NCBI GenBank assembly: GCA_902793295.1
Contig: CADBDA010000020.1
Coordinates: forward strand, 1-35,662
Origin: an uncultured Bacteroidota bacterium
GTDB taxonomy: Bacteria > Bacteroidota > Bacteroidia > Bacteroidales > P3
Reading direction: 5' to 3'
Length of the DNA stretch: 35,662 nt
In this document: piece by piece, positions 18,248 to 27,585 of the stretch
Numbering within the stretch: position 1 is the stretch's first letter
Layout of the letters: each line of letters starts with the position of its first letter
Made by a program: the position numbers and the translations under genes
Notes under the pieces: generated by a model
Seen by the model: the letters and a program-made list of their open reading frames with translations, nothing else
Databases searched by the model: none
What the model was told of the DNA's origin: nothing

Positions 18248-19720
18248 TTATTTTTCTGTTTGTATGATTTTCATTATTTCACGGATGTCGATGAGACGCA
18301 GCATCAATCCCATGGCCAGCGCCACCACGGCCACCACCACAAGGGTGATCCACCACTGGAGGTGCGGCACACAGAAGGTGCACGCCACAACGGATAACGT
18401 AAAAAAGACTATTCTTAGTATGTATCCTGCAGACAATTTGAGCCTGAACAATTTAACGGCAGCCACAATCTGTGCCACAGCCATAAACGTCTGTGCCGTC
18501 AGGCCTGCCCAAGCGCTGCCCACAGCTCCCCAACGGGGAATGCACACCAGGTTGACTGCCAGGTTGAGCAGCAAAGCGGTGGCGGCGAAGATGTTGAGCA
18601 TACGCAGCCGTCCTGCAGCGGTAAGCAAGGTGCCGAAGACGTAGGTGGCTGCAATGGGTATGATGCAGAAGATGACAATACGGAACACGACGGCGTAGTC
18701 TTCGATGTTTTCTTTGTAAAAGAGCGCCATCAGTTCGTGGTCGAGGCACGAAAGGGTGCATGCTGCCGTGACGGCGAAAACGGTCATGAATCCCGTCATG
18801 AGACGCACCGTGTCGCGCAGTTCGGCAGCCTGACGGCCGTCGGGGTCGGCCTGCGGCCTGGTCATCTTGGAGAAGATAGGCAGCAACGCCACCGAGGCCA
18901 AGTAGGCAATCATGGTAAGGGCATCGAGCAGCCGGAAGGCGCCGGCATAGATACCCGCGTTGTAGTCGCCCAAGCCTTGGGGCGACAGTTTCTGCAGCAT
19001 GACCGGATCCAGCCTGTTGTACGATGCCATCAGCAGCACCAGCAGTGCGAAAGGCAGGCTTTTTTTGAGGATGGCTATAGAGAATGGGCGGTTCCAGTGC
19101 AGCCGGCGGAATCCCGTTTTGCGGGCCAACACCCCTAGCGCTGTGACGGCGGTAAGCAGATAGGCGACGGTCTGCGCATAGACAAACCACTCGATGCGGA
19201 ATCCTTCTGCAGCAGGACCCCACAGCAGCAGACCGCAGATGACTATCATCAGCAGGCGGTCCATAACGCTGAGCAGGCTGTCCCATTTGAAGAGCAGCAA
19301 GCCTTCGAAGTTGCTGCGCAGATAGACGATGAGCGAATTGAGGAACTGGTTGATGCAGAGCCAAACCAGCAGGTGGAACTGCTGCGAACCGTACCCCAGC
19401 AGCGCCCCAACGCTGAAGGTCACCACCAGATAGAGTGCCAGCAGCAGCAACTTGATTGTGAGTATGCCCGAAAGGTGCTTGACAATGAGTTTCGGATACT
19501 GCGCTATATTGCGCGTATTGAAATTGGTGATGCCCAAATCCAGCAGAATATTGAAGATGTAGGAGAGGTTGAAGACTGCAAAATAGAGGCCGTACATCTG
19601 AGTGCCCACTGCGTTTTGGACGCCCACCTCGATGCCCAGCAGCCAGAACGGCTTGACCAGCAGGTTAGCTATCAGAATCCAAAACAGACCCGAGAGGAGC
19701 GATTTCTTGATGGTGGGCAT
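18248..19720 (-). CDS. Polysaccharide flippase (Wzx/MurJ-like superfamily)
   Basis: A 490-residue integral membrane protein with about 12-14 hydrophobic helices, resembling oligosaccharide flippases of the MOP superfamily. The start SLLSGLFWILIANLLVKPFW, the LDLGITNFNTRN segment in the early helices and the later LPIFSKM are typical. Such proteins flip lipid-linked sugars across the inner membrane. No glycosyltransferase gene is adjacent, so the cargo is unknown. It is 18 bp downstream of the lipoprotein gene and 9 bp upstream of fabD. Confidence 0.87.
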   Translation of the reverse strand: MPTIKKSLLSGLFWILIANLLVKPFWLLGIEVGVQNAVGTQMYGLYFAVFNLSYIFNILLDLGITNFNTRNIAQYPKLIVKHLSGILTIKLLLLALYLVVTFSVGALLGYGSQQFHLLVWLCINQFLNSLIVYLRSNFEGLLLFKWDSLLSVMDRLLMIVICGLLLWGPAAEGFRIEWFVYAQTVAYLLTAVTALGVLARKTGFRRLHWNRPFSIAILKKSLPFALLVLLMASYNRLDPVMLQKLSPQGLGDYNAGIYAGAFRLLDALTMIAYLASVALLPIFSKMTRPQADPDGRQAAELRDTVRLMTGFMTVFAVTAACTLSCLDHELMALFYKENIEDYAVVFRIVIFCIIPIAATYVFGTLLTAAGRLRMLNIFAATALLLNLAVNLVCIPRWGAVGSAWAGLTAQTFMAVAQIVAAVKLFRLKLSAGYILRIVFFTLSVVACTFCVPHLQWWITLVVVAVVALAMGLMLRLIDIREIMKIIQTEK

Positions 19721-19738
19721 GGCGTTGACGGTAGGCTG

Positions 19739-21403
19739 TTAGGGGATGACGATGATGAATTTCTCCTCGAAATCCCAGTTGGCGCGGATGTCGAGGGTCT
19801 TGGCGAAGCCGACCACCCGTTCGGGCTGCAGGCCGCTCCGGTAGTCGCCCGGATCCCACTGGCCGTTGCCGTTGTCGTCGACGATGGCGCGCAAACGGTA
19901 CTTCTCGGGGTTGAGGTGTTTGAAATCGATCGCTCCGGCGGCAGCCAAACTCCGGCGGTCAACCACATTGCCTTTGGTGTCGAGCAGTTCGATGACGAAG
20001 GCCGACTGCGCAAGACTGCTGTCGGGCAGGATGTCCAGATGCAGGTTGCCGTACTGCTCGGGTGACGTGACGGTCACGACGGCATGCAGCGAGTCGCTGG
20101 GCTTGCCGTAGATGTCGTGCAGCACAGCGGCGGGGATGTTGATATCGTATTTCTCACCTTTCAGGAAGGGGTAGTCGACCGTCAGCCGCAGCAGGCTGCT
20201 GTCCATCCTCAGCGCGCAATGGGCACGACTGCTGTCCCTCAGCCGGAGCACACTGACGACCGAATCGGTATGGCAATGGACACGGTCGAGCGGTCGCGGA
20301 GCCACCAAGCGCAGCGTGTCGAAGAAGGGGAGCGTTTTGTGGCTCAGCTTCATTTCGACGCTGCTGACAGGCTCAACCGGACGCCCCTTCTTGGAGCGCC
20401 AGCGCAGACGCAAGGTGTCGTTGATGCCCGAAGGGTCGGTGACCCGCAGCAGCAGCGAATCGCATTTTTCGTTGCCCGTCCACAGGGTCAGGGTGTCGGC
20501 CGACTTGTTGAGCTGCCAGTAGAGCGGTTCGCCACCCGCGTCAAGCACAGGTTGCCGCATCGGCATGAGGCTGGCGATCTGGATGGTGCCCGGCTGTTTG
20601 AATTCGCTTGAGGTGAGACGTTGTTTCTCTATTTTCGGTGTGAAGAGGCGCATCGCGATGACTGACGGCGATGCATTGCTGTCAGCAGGATTGAACGGCA
20701 TGAAAACACTCGGCGAGAAGGCGACGGCCTCGGTGGAATCGACCTGCAGGTTCTTGTTCTCATCGACCAAAGCGGTGACGTAGTACACCCCGTCGCGTAT
20801 GTAATTGAAGGCGAAGTGGCCGTTGCTGTCGCAGCGGGTGACGTAGCGTGGGGCAACCGTTGCGAGGCTGTCGTTTGTGGTGTCAGCCACCGTAAGCGTT
20901 TCGTTCCGGCTGGCGTCAGTCAGCAGCACGGTGACGGTCTCCTTGTTGGGCTGCTGGGTCAGCGCGTCCAGCACACGCCCTTTGAGCGATAGGCTGTCGA
21001 GCTTGGCACCCGTCGAGAAGACATATTCGAACGACGGCAACAGGTTACCCTCGTTGAAGTCGGCAATGGCATTCTTGAACTGGAAGAGGTAGGTCGTATT
21101 GGGTTGAAGGGTGTCGGCAATGCGAACCTGCACACCGCGTCCTTTGGTGCGGTAGGTGGGTTTGTTCTTCAGCGGTGGCGACACCAGCACATTGTTGTCG
21201 GCATCCTTCAGCACCACATATTCGTCAAATTCGATGTAGAAGTCGCGTCCTGTATAGTTGCACGACTGATTGGCCGGTTGCGCCGACCGCAGCTGTGGCG
21301 GAGTTTCATCCTTGGGGCCGCCGTTGGGCATGCCCTGCTTGGCACAAGAACAGAGCGTTGCCACAAGTGCTAGCGTAATGATATGTCGGGTTATCGGTTT
21401 CAT
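19739..21403 (-). CDS. Lipoprotein with bacterial Ig-like (Big_5-type) domain
   Basis: A 554-residue exported lipoprotein. The signal peptide ends in a lipobox (LCSC, lipidated Cys20), followed by the GGPKDETPP motif that often opens this Bacteroidota family. Residues ~30-130 form a Big_5-type Ig-like domain (FDEYVVLKD, PNTTYLFQFKNAIADFNEGN, FEYVFSTG). A carboxypeptidase-regulatory-like strand region follows (LKGRVLDA, HFAFNYIRDGVYYVTALVDENKNLQVDS), and a similar one recurs at the C-terminus (KYRLRAIVDDNGNGQWDPGDY). The function is unknown; it is probably anchored in the outer membrane. It is first in the operon with the flippase and fabD. Confidence 0.85.
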   Translation of the reverse strand: MKPITRHIITLALVATLCSCAKQGMPNGGPKDETPPQLRSAQPANQSCNYTGRDFYIEFDEYVVLKDADNNVLVSPPLKNKPTYRTKGRGVQVRIADTLQPNTTYLFQFKNAIADFNEGNLLPSFEYVFSTGAKLDSLSLKGRVLDALTQQPNKETVTVLLTDASRNETLTVADTTNDSLATVAPRYVTRCDSNGHFAFNYIRDGVYYVTALVDENKNLQVDSTEAVAFSPSVFMPFNPADSNASPSVIAMRLFTPKIEKQRLTSSEFKQPGTIQIASLMPMRQPVLDAGGEPLYWQLNKSADTLTLWTGNEKCDSLLLRVTDPSGINDTLRLRWRSKKGRPVEPVSSVEMKLSHKTLPFFDTLRLVAPRPLDRVHCHTDSVVSVLRLRDSSRAHCALRMDSSLLRLTVDYPFLKGEKYDINIPAAVLHDIYGKPSDSLHAVVTVTSPEQYGNLHLDILPDSSLAQSAFVIELLDTKGNVVDRRSLAAAGAIDFKHLNPEKYRLRAIVDDNGNGQWDPGDYRSGLQPERVVGFAKTLDIRANWDFEEKFIIVIP

Positions 21404-21823
21404 GATGATTCTTTACAAGCCATCGGCCAGCGGCAAAACACGCCGACACAAATGGACTGTTAAGAGTAACGCCACCCCTGCCATTTTATTGTTACGCCCG
21501 CACGATAAAATATGGCGTAGACTCAACTACCAAGTGCAACACCGTTGTTCAAATGCCCTTTATTCCCGATAGACTTTGTCATATTTTGGGAAAAGTGTAT
21601 TTTGTTCAATCTAAACAATTGGCAATGACATGAGCACAAAAAGAATGTTTGTATGTATGTTGTTATTCTTTAAACTTGCAGTACCACAGAACGCGACTTT
21701 CCCCCAACAATTCCCCTCAATATACATCGGAACACACCATCCAGGTGTTTCACCATGTCAGAAACAGGTCATGCCACAGCAGGATTTCCCAGTATGCTTT
21801 TCGGACTCATGTGGCGGAAACAA
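21404..21823. other. Gene-poor region
   Basis: No recognisable gene. An 85-codon plus-strand frame at 21630-21887 has a hydrophobic start but runs through a terminator hairpin and has no familiar features. A short hairpin (ACACC/GGTGT near 21733-21748) is the only other structure noted. Confidence 0.4.
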
Positions 21824-21856
21824 AAAAGAGGACGGACCCTTGAGGCCGTCCTCTAA
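21824..21856 (-). terminator. Strong intrinsic terminator (minus strand)
   Basis: AGAGGACGG pairs with CCGTCCTCT around a 10-nt loop. On the minus strand the stem is followed directly by T6. It lies about 320 bp beyond the stop of the pentapeptide-repeat gene, the nearest upstream minus-strand gene, so the transcript has a long tail or includes an unrecognised small gene. Confidence 0.75.
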
Positions 21857-22175
21857 ATACATCTTGAATTGTAGTAAGCACACCTAGATAACGGAGCATG
21901 TCGTTTTTTGTTGGATGAAGCTACTTAAAAAATCTTAAAAGAGACCATTTTTAACATTTTGAATCCATCTGTTTTGCGGAAGTATAGACCGCGTTCTGAC
22001 ATGTTTTTACTGGCGGTTTGCCATGTTTCGATTTGTTTTTGCGATACAGCCGTCTTCGCTTGCGGCAGTCCGAATCACACTCCCAGAACTGCAATTGAGA
22101 TGGACAGCACTCCCTTACGTGATGCGGGATCATATCATCCAAACAAAAAAACATTTGATCTAATATGGCTTTCAA

Positions 22176-22580
22176 TCACATCCAACTAGGTCTCGTCTCG
22201 TGATGATGCTTTTGAAATTTCGTAGTGTCATCAAATATTATTTTACGCGATACTGCTTCCGTTGCGTACATTGTGCCTGACAAGTCGGCCCCACGGAAAT
22301 CGGCCCCTTCCAAATCAGACTCATAAAAGTTTGCCTCGCTTACATCTGCTTCTCTGAAGTCGGCCCGCTTTAGGTTTGCTTGGCGAAATTTGGCAAAAGA
22401 AAGATTCATCCCACGAAAATCGGCATTCTCCAAATTCTTCCCACTGAAGTCAGCCATAGCCAGATTGTCGTATTCCTCCTCATTGAGCGTTTCTCCCGAA
22501 AGCCTATACTCCAGTTCATTTCGAACCGTATGAACGATTCCGATCACATTTCCCTGTCGGTCTAAAATATTCTTTATCAT
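22176..22580 (-). CDS. Pentapeptide repeat protein
   Basis: A 134-residue protein. Residues ~42-106 are tandem A(D/N)(L/F)xx repeats: MADFSGKNLENADFRGMNL, FAKFRQANLKRADFREADV, EANFYESDLEGADFRGADL. These build a right-handed quadrilateral beta-helix. Larger relatives mimic DNA and protect gyrase, but this short form has no assignable function. Residues 1-40 are a small mixed domain (RQGNVIGIVHTVRNELEYRL). The tail is basic and His-rich. It is an isolated gene in a gene-poor, lower-GC stretch, which may point to acquired DNA. Confidence 0.85.
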   Translation of the reverse strand: MIKNILDRQGNVIGIVHTVRNELEYRLSGETLNEEEYDNLAMADFSGKNLENADFRGMNLSFAKFRQANLKRADFREADVSEANFYESDLEGADFRGADLSGTMYATEAVSRKIIFDDTTKFQKHHHETRPSWM

Positions 22581-23031
22581 ATACCTGTCGTTTTGGTGTC
22601 GTATCGGTTATTGACGATTCCTCAAGTCCATAAACTGCAAATGGCTGTAATTATTGTTTGAACAATGATTGCCAATTGTTGTTCGCCGACTGTACCAGCA
22701 GTCGTTGACAAACATTCTTGTGGGGGCACCTATAGTGTTTGCGGAAGGTGAACTGCCCGGTGGAAACGAACCTGTCGATATGTTCTTCAATTCAGTTCGG
22801 GAAAATGCTTGTTGAGGTGGGAATCGGTTCTATTTACTCTTTTTATGCGTTTACCGATTGTAAAAAATAACTATTTTTGCAATACCTATCGGCCTCCGCC
22901 AATGTGTGGCACACTCGCGCATAACATTATGATTATCTGAAACAAATCATTTTTACAGCGATTCATAAAAAGCGCCTGAGGCTTGGAGGCACCCCATCGA
23001 AAAGACTGAAAAAACTGCTTGACAATCACTC
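22581..23031. other. Intergenic region upstream of the phospholipase-D gene
   Basis: No convincing gene. A 60-codon minus-strand frame (22608-22790) has no recognisable features. TATTTTTG at 22872-22879 (TAnnTTTG) with a TTTA element about 18 nt before it is the likely promoter of the 23032-24817 pair, which gives a leader of roughly 145 nt. Confidence 0.45.
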
Positions 23032-24114
23032 ATGGACTGCGACATATCGACATACACCACCTTCGGCACCTTCTATCAAAGGCTGCTTTCCGACATCCGG
23101 AATGCTTGTCAGCACGTATTCCTGCAGTTTTTCAAGTTTGAACCCGATGCCATCGGACAACAACTGGGTGCAGCACTGATCAGCAAAGCCCGACAAGGGC
23201 TGGACGTTCGGCTCCTGTATGACGACTTTGTCTGCCGACGGTGGCGCTGGTACTACCGCCATCTGCAATCGCAGGGGGTCTCGGTGGCGGGTTTCGCTCC
23301 GCTGCACAAGCCGCTACCGCTGCCACACGACTACTTCCGCAACCATCGCAAAAACGTGTCCATCGACGGAGCTGTCGCCTACACTGGCGGCATGAATATC
23401 GCCGAACGCTATCTGCATGGTCTCGACTGGGGCTGTTGGCGCGACACGATGATCCGGTTGCAGGGTCCCGAATCGCAGCTGCTTCAGACGTGCTTCCTCA
23501 ACGACTGGAACCAATGCACCAGCCAAGCGGACCAAGGTCTCTCGGTACACTTTCCAACTTCCGAATCCAAAATCAGCGTCATCACCTCCAACCCGATTGG
23601 TCGCGACCGCAGCCACGTGCAGCACACCATCCGCCTGCTTGATGAGGCGCGGCGCTATGCCTGGTTCGAATCGCCCTATTTCATCCCTACCAAGGAAGTG
23701 ATGCACGCCATGTGCAACGCAGCCAAGCGCGGCGTGGATGTGCGTGTGCTCCAACCGCCCCGAGGCGACAAAGGCGAAGCCTGCCAATGGGCCTCAAGGC
23801 ACCACTACAGAGAGGCGATGGACGCAGGTGTGCGCATTGGCATTTACCGCGCAGGATTTTTGCATTCAAAAATCATCGTTTCGGACGACCGCGTGGGTGT
23901 GGTGTCGTCGTGCAACATCGACCACCGCAGCTATCGGCTGTGTCAGGAGGTGGCTGTGGCTGTCGACGACCCATGCTACGCCTCCCAATTGCGCGACATC
24001 TTCGCAGCCGACGAAGCACAGTCGTCCTATATCGATCCTGACAAATGGAAACAACGGCCATTGGCCAACCGCATCAAGGAAAAACTCTTCAACATCATAT
24101 CTTCCCAACTCTAA
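23032..24114 (+). CDS. Phospholipase D/cardiolipin synthase-type protein
   Basis: A 360-residue PLD-superfamily enzyme with both HKD motifs: HRKNVSID (His105, Lys107, Asp112) and HSKIIVSD (His278, Lys280, Asp285), each followed by the usual Gly/Asn segment (YTGGMNIAERY, VSSCNIDHRS). It lacks the N-terminal membrane helices of classical ClsA, so it resembles ClsB/ClsC-type synthases. The likely reaction is phosphatidyl transfer to make cardiolipin. The next gene, a CDP-alcohol phosphatidyltransferase, starts 11 bp downstream, which supports a phospholipid-head-group role. Confidence 0.88.
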   Translation: MDCDISTYTTFGTFYQRLLSDIRNACQHVFLQFFKFEPDAIGQQLGAALISKARQGLDVRLLYDDFVCRRWRWYYRHLQSQGVSVAGFAPLHKPLPLPHDYFRNHRKNVSIDGAVAYTGGMNIAERYLHGLDWGCWRDTMIRLQGPESQLLQTCFLNDWNQCTSQADQGLSVHFPTSESKISVITSNPIGRDRSHVQHTIRLLDEARRYAWFESPYFIPTKEVMHAMCNAAKRGVDVRVLQPPRGDKGEACQWASRHHYREAMDAGVRIGIYRAGFLHSKIIVSDDRVGVVSSCNIDHRSYRLCQEVAVAVDDPCYASQLRDIFAADEAQSSYIDPDKWKQRPLANRIKEKLFNIISSQL

Positions 24115-24124
24115 TACTCTCGAC

Positions 24125-24817
24125 ATGGAACACATCAAACAAGCAGAACGCATTCAGACCTCAATCACTGGCGCCATCGAACGCCGTGTGCTCGTATGGC
24201 TTGCCCAGAGGCAGCCCCGATGGGTCTCATCAGACATGCTCACCCTCGTCGGTGTCATGGGTGCCTTTCTGACCGGCTTAGGATTCTACCTTACCCACTA
24301 CGGCATCGGCTGGCTGTGGCTCAGTTCGGCAGGACTGCTCATCAACTGGTACGGCGACTCGCTCGACGGCACCCTGGCGCGGGTGCGCAACAGCCAACGC
24401 CCCATCTATGGCTACTATCTGGACCACACCGTCGACTGCATCAATGAGGCCTTCATGTTTGTCGGCGCCGGACTGTCGCCACTGGTGCATCTGGACCTCG
24501 CACTGGCAGTCTTCATCCTTTACCTCTTACTGACCATCAATGTCAGCATCAACGCCCACCTGAAAAGCGAGTTCCGCCTGACCTACGCCAAACTCGGTCC
24601 CACAGAGTTCCGCCTGCTTATTGTGCTGGCCAACACCCTTCTCATCGCCTTCCCCTCGCTGGCCTCACACTCTTGGTATGTGCCGGCATTCAACGTGACC
24701 ATGAGCCCCTTCGATCCGCTAGGCATCGTCGTGACGGCCTTGCTGGCTATCATCTACATAAGCACCATCATTTCCGACGCCAGAAAATACGCACGCATTG
24801 ACCCTCCCCGCCACTAA
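24125..24817 (+). CDS. CDP-alcohol phosphatidyltransferase family protein
   Basis: A 230-residue membrane enzyme with the family signature D-x2-DG-x2-AR-x9-G-x3-D-x3-D, seen as DSLDGTLAR then GYYLDHTVD; the four aspartates bind metal and the CDP-lipid. About six membrane helices follow the amphipathic N-terminus. It would transfer a phosphatidyl group from a CDP-lipid to an alcohol such as glycerol phosphate or inositol phosphate; the acceptor is not predictable. I chose ATG 24125, 11 bp after the PLD gene; the longer open frame lies within that gene. Confidence 0.88.
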   Translation: MEHIKQAERIQTSITGAIERRVLVWLAQRQPRWVSSDMLTLVGVMGAFLTGLGFYLTHYGIGWLWLSSAGLLINWYGDSLDGTLARVRNSQRPIYGYYLDHTVDCINEAFMFVGAGLSPLVHLDLALAVFILYLLLTINVSINAHLKSEFRLTYAKLGPTEFRLLIVLANTLLIAFPSLASHSWYVPAFNVTMSPFDPLGIVVTALLAIIYISTIISDARKYARIDPPRH

Positions 24818-24904
24818 TGCATAAGCCCCCAAAAAAGAAACCTTCTCAGGCGGCAACAAACAATCAACCCGGTCGGGCAACGAACCGTATTGGCACAAAA
24901 CAAT

Positions 24905-24934
24905 TAGGGCGCGTCGACATGCCGACGCGCCCTA
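24905..24934 (-). terminator. Terminator of the hydrogenase operon
   Basis: A perfect 12-bp stem (arm TAGGGCGCGTCG) with a 6-nt loop. On the minus strand it is followed by ATTGTTTTG. It sits 25 bp beyond the group B hydrogenase stop and may also close the convergent phospholipid unit. Confidence 0.75.
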
Positions 24935-24959
24935 AGATTATGAAAAAATGAGGAATTCC

Positions 24960-26417
24960 CTACTCATCCTCTTTCATGGTCATTTTGTACAGACGCACCG
25001 AACCGTCGATATCTTTCTCTTTGGCTTCGTTGCCGTACTTGTCGACATCGAAGACGTTCTTCGGCGAACGGGTGATGCTCAGCGGACCGCCCACACAACC
25101 ACCGTCGCAGGCCATACCCTCAAAGAAGTTGGCCGTTGCCTTCTTGGCACGCAGCAGCATCAGATGTTGACGGCACTGGTCGATGCCGTTCATAGCCACC
25201 GGCTTAACACCATCGACACCCATCTTGCCGGCCACATAGGCCACACCTTGGGCAATACCGCCGCTCTTGGCGAAAATGCGGCCATAGTAGGAGGCGTTGT
25301 CGAGTGTCGAATCCTCACATTGTGTCGTGTCGATGCCGCGGGCGTCGACAAAAGCTTGAAGCTCCTCGAAACTCATCACGCTGTCGATCATACCATGCGT
25401 CTTCTCGAGCGTGTATTCGAACTTCTTGGCGGCGCAGGGTCCTATGAAGACCACGCGGGCCGTGGGGTCGCTATGCTTGATAAGGCTGGCGGCCATGACC
25501 ATGGGCGACACCGAATTGGAGATGGCATCCTTCAGTTCGGGGAAATTGTTCTCCACAAAACGCACAAACGCCGGACAGCAACTGGTAGTCATCACGGGGT
25601 TCTCGCTCTCCTCCATCTTCTCTTTGAATTCGCGTGCCTCGTTGTAGAGGGTGATGTCTGCGCCGATGGCGGCCTCCACCACCTGATGGAAGCCCAGTTT
25701 GCGAATGGCCGTCACCACCTGGGTGGCACGTCCGAAGCGGCACTGGCTGACGATGGCTGGAGCAATGACGGCATAGACCTTATAGCGCGTGTTGTTCTCC
25801 GACTCCTTGAGCATCTTGATGATGTCGAGCACCAAGCTCTTGTCGCTGATGGCGCCGAAGGGGCAGCTGACCACGCATGCACCGCACGAGATGCACTTCG
25901 AGTTGTCGATTTCAGCCTTGTCCTCGTCGTTGATGCTGATGGCCTTCACCTTGCAGCTCTTGATGCAGGGACGCTTCTGGGCAATGATGGCGCTGTAGGG
26001 GCATGCCTGAGCGCACTTGCCACACTCGATGCACTTTGTCTTGTCAATGGTGCAGCGGTGGTCGACGATGGTGATGGCACCCTTGGGGCAGACCTCCTTG
26101 CACGAATGCATAAGGCATCCGCGGCAGACGTCGGTGACGATCATGCCGCCGGCGGGGCACTCATCGCAAGCCTCGTAAAGCACCTCGATGACGTTGGGAT
26201 TTTCTTTGTTGCCACCCATAGCCATGTGGACACGGTCCATCAGCACGGCACGTTCCTTATGGATGCAGCAACGGGTTTCGGCCTTGGGGCCGGGCGCAAT
26301 GGCACGCGGGATGGTGTAGGCATTCTCAAGCCCACCCTCGTAGGCGCGGCGAATCACTTCGCGCAGCACCCTGTATTTGGTCCATTGTACGTTTGTGTCA
26401 AAAAGTTTTTGTTCCAT
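24960..26417 (-). CDS. Group B-type [FeFe] hydrogenase
   Basis: A 485-residue iron hydrogenase, probably H2-evolving from ferredoxin. H-cluster motifs are present as L1 TSCCPAF, L2 GPCAAKK and L3 EGMACDGGCVGG; L2 with Gly-Pro instead of Met-Pro is what I recall for groups B and C rather than A. Upstream are ferredoxin-type cysteine sets (CRGCLMHSCKEVC, CIECGKCAQAC, CISCGACVVSC), so at least three clusters can feed the active site. Both cysteines of TSCCP are kept, including the proton-relay residue, so it should be catalytic. ATG 26417 is preferred over an upstream TTG at 26423. Maturases HydEFG are not in the window. Confidence 0.88.
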   Translation of the reverse strand: MEQKLFDTNVQWTKYRVLREVIRRAYEGGLENAYTIPRAIAPGPKAETRCCIHKERAVLMDRVHMAMGGNKENPNVIEVLYEACDECPAGGMIVTDVCRGCLMHSCKEVCPKGAITIVDHRCTIDKTKCIECGKCAQACPYSAIIAQKRPCIKSCKVKAISINDEDKAEIDNSKCISCGACVVSCPFGAISDKSLVLDIIKMLKESENNTRYKVYAVIAPAIVSQCRFGRATQVVTAIRKLGFHQVVEAAIGADITLYNEAREFKEKMEESENPVMTTSCCPAFVRFVENNFPELKDAISNSVSPMVMAASLIKHSDPTARVVFIGPCAAKKFEYTLEKTHGMIDSVMSFEELQAFVDARGIDTTQCEDSTLDNASYYGRIFAKSGGIAQGVAYVAGKMGVDGVKPVAMNGIDQCRQHLMLLRAKKATANFFEGMACDGGCVGGPLSITRSPKNVFDVDKYGNEAKEKDIDGSVRLYKMTMKEDE

Positions 26418-26419
26418 AA

Positions 26420-27583
26420 TCAATCATAATTCAATGTTACCACTTTGCCCATACGGCGTAGATTTTCGGCCAGATGTTCGACAAGCTTGAGTTTCATCGT
26501 AATGTCGATATCCAGACCTTGATGTGCGGCGTTGACATTCTGGCCGACGAAGAAGACGACATGTGTGGCCTCCTCAAAGATGATGTTGGCCAGCAGCGAA
26601 CCGCCGTCCTTCTTGCTGTAGGTCTTTGGTGTCAGATCTTTGACCGACACATATTTCTCCGACAAAGCCAGCAGGCGACGCATCGTGATGACACCTTCGG
26701 TGACCAAGTCGATGCCATCGATGAAACCGATGGGTGGCACCTCCTTGTCGGGAAAGTCGAAACTGGTTTTCAACTGTCGTCCCATACAGCGGGCCACCAC
26801 CTGCGACGTGGTGCCGCCGCAGACGATGCGTTTGTCGGCGCCCTCAAGGAATCGCTGCACGTACACCTCGTCCTTGTCCTTGTCCACTGGCGGACCCACC
26901 ATGATGTGGACCTCTGTGCGCGGACATACGCGAATAGCAGCCACCGTGGTGTCGTCGCCAGGACGGTCCAGGTAGAGGTCGTTGCATGCCGACGCCAGCA
27001 GACAAGCGGCCGCGCGGGCCGACATGTGGGCGTCGATATTGGTGTCGAGATGTTCCATAATCTCTTTGCGCTGCCAGCCGAAATTGAGTATTTGTCCGAT
27101 ACCCGCATGGATAGTGCCGTCGCTCATCACGAAGACCATATCGCCCTCATCCAGTTCCAACGGCGTATGGAACACCTTCTTGCCGCAGATTTCCATCTCC
27201 TCGCGGGGAAAATCACAGGTGTGTCCGCGGTGGTACCAGATGGCTTCGGGGTTGTCGAACTCGAAGAGATGGCCCTTACCCTGGTTGTCGACATGAATGA
27301 CCGAAAAGGTGCTGTAGGCCACGCCACGATCCTTACACACCGGCAGGGTCTGGATGATGGTCTCAACGCAATCTGCCATATCGGCGCCGCCCGAAACCAT
27401 CGTGCACAGTATCTTGCTCGTCAGCGTGGAAAGGATGTTGGCCTTCACGCCACTGCCAAGACCGTCGGCCAACACCACAGTGGTCCAACCGTCGGCCACA
27501 CTCATCTCGACATTGTCGCCGCAAAGTTCCTCGCCATAGTGGTTCAGCGAGGTATATCCGTATTCAATACACAGTTCTTTCAT
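26420..27583 (-). CDS. SpoIIE-type PP2C phosphatase
   Basis: A 387-residue protein with a SpoIIE/PP2C-like phosphatase domain in its first ~220 residues. Metal-binding aspartates lie in VLADGLGSG, VFVMSDGTIHAG and RPGDDTTVAA. Such enzymes dephosphorylate serine/threonine sites, often on anti-sigma antagonists. The last ~160 residues are an unassigned domain. Position between the HydS-like sensor and a hydrogenase suggests it is the output of the sensor. The start is ATG 27583 just after the HydS stop; a GTG at 27586 is possible. It ends within a few bases of the next start. Confidence 0.85.
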   Translation of the reverse strand: MKELCIEYGYTSLNHYGEELCGDNVEMSVADGWTTVVLADGLGSGVKANILSTLTSKILCTMVSGGADMADCVETIIQTLPVCKDRGVAYSTFSVIHVDNQGKGHLFEFDNPEAIWYHRGHTCDFPREEMEICGKKVFHTPLELDEGDMVFVMSDGTIHAGIGQILNFGWQRKEIMEHLDTNIDAHMSARAAACLLASACNDLYLDRPGDDTTVAAIRVCPRTEVHIMVGPPVDKDKDEVYVQRFLEGADKRIVCGGTTSQVVARCMGRQLKTSFDFPDKEVPPIGFIDGIDLVTEGVITMRRLLALSEKYVSVKDLTPKTYSKKDGGSLLANIIFEEATHVVFFVGQNVNAAHQGLDIDITMKLKLVEHLAENLRRMGKVVTLNYD

Positions 27584-27585
27584 CA

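Noticed and set aside
21630..21887. 85-codon plus-strand frame with hydrophobic start
   Set aside because: Runs through a strong terminator hairpin, no family features and no promoter seen.
22608..22790. 60-codon minus-strand frame
   Set aside because: No recognisable features and an unlikely composition; left as non-coding.
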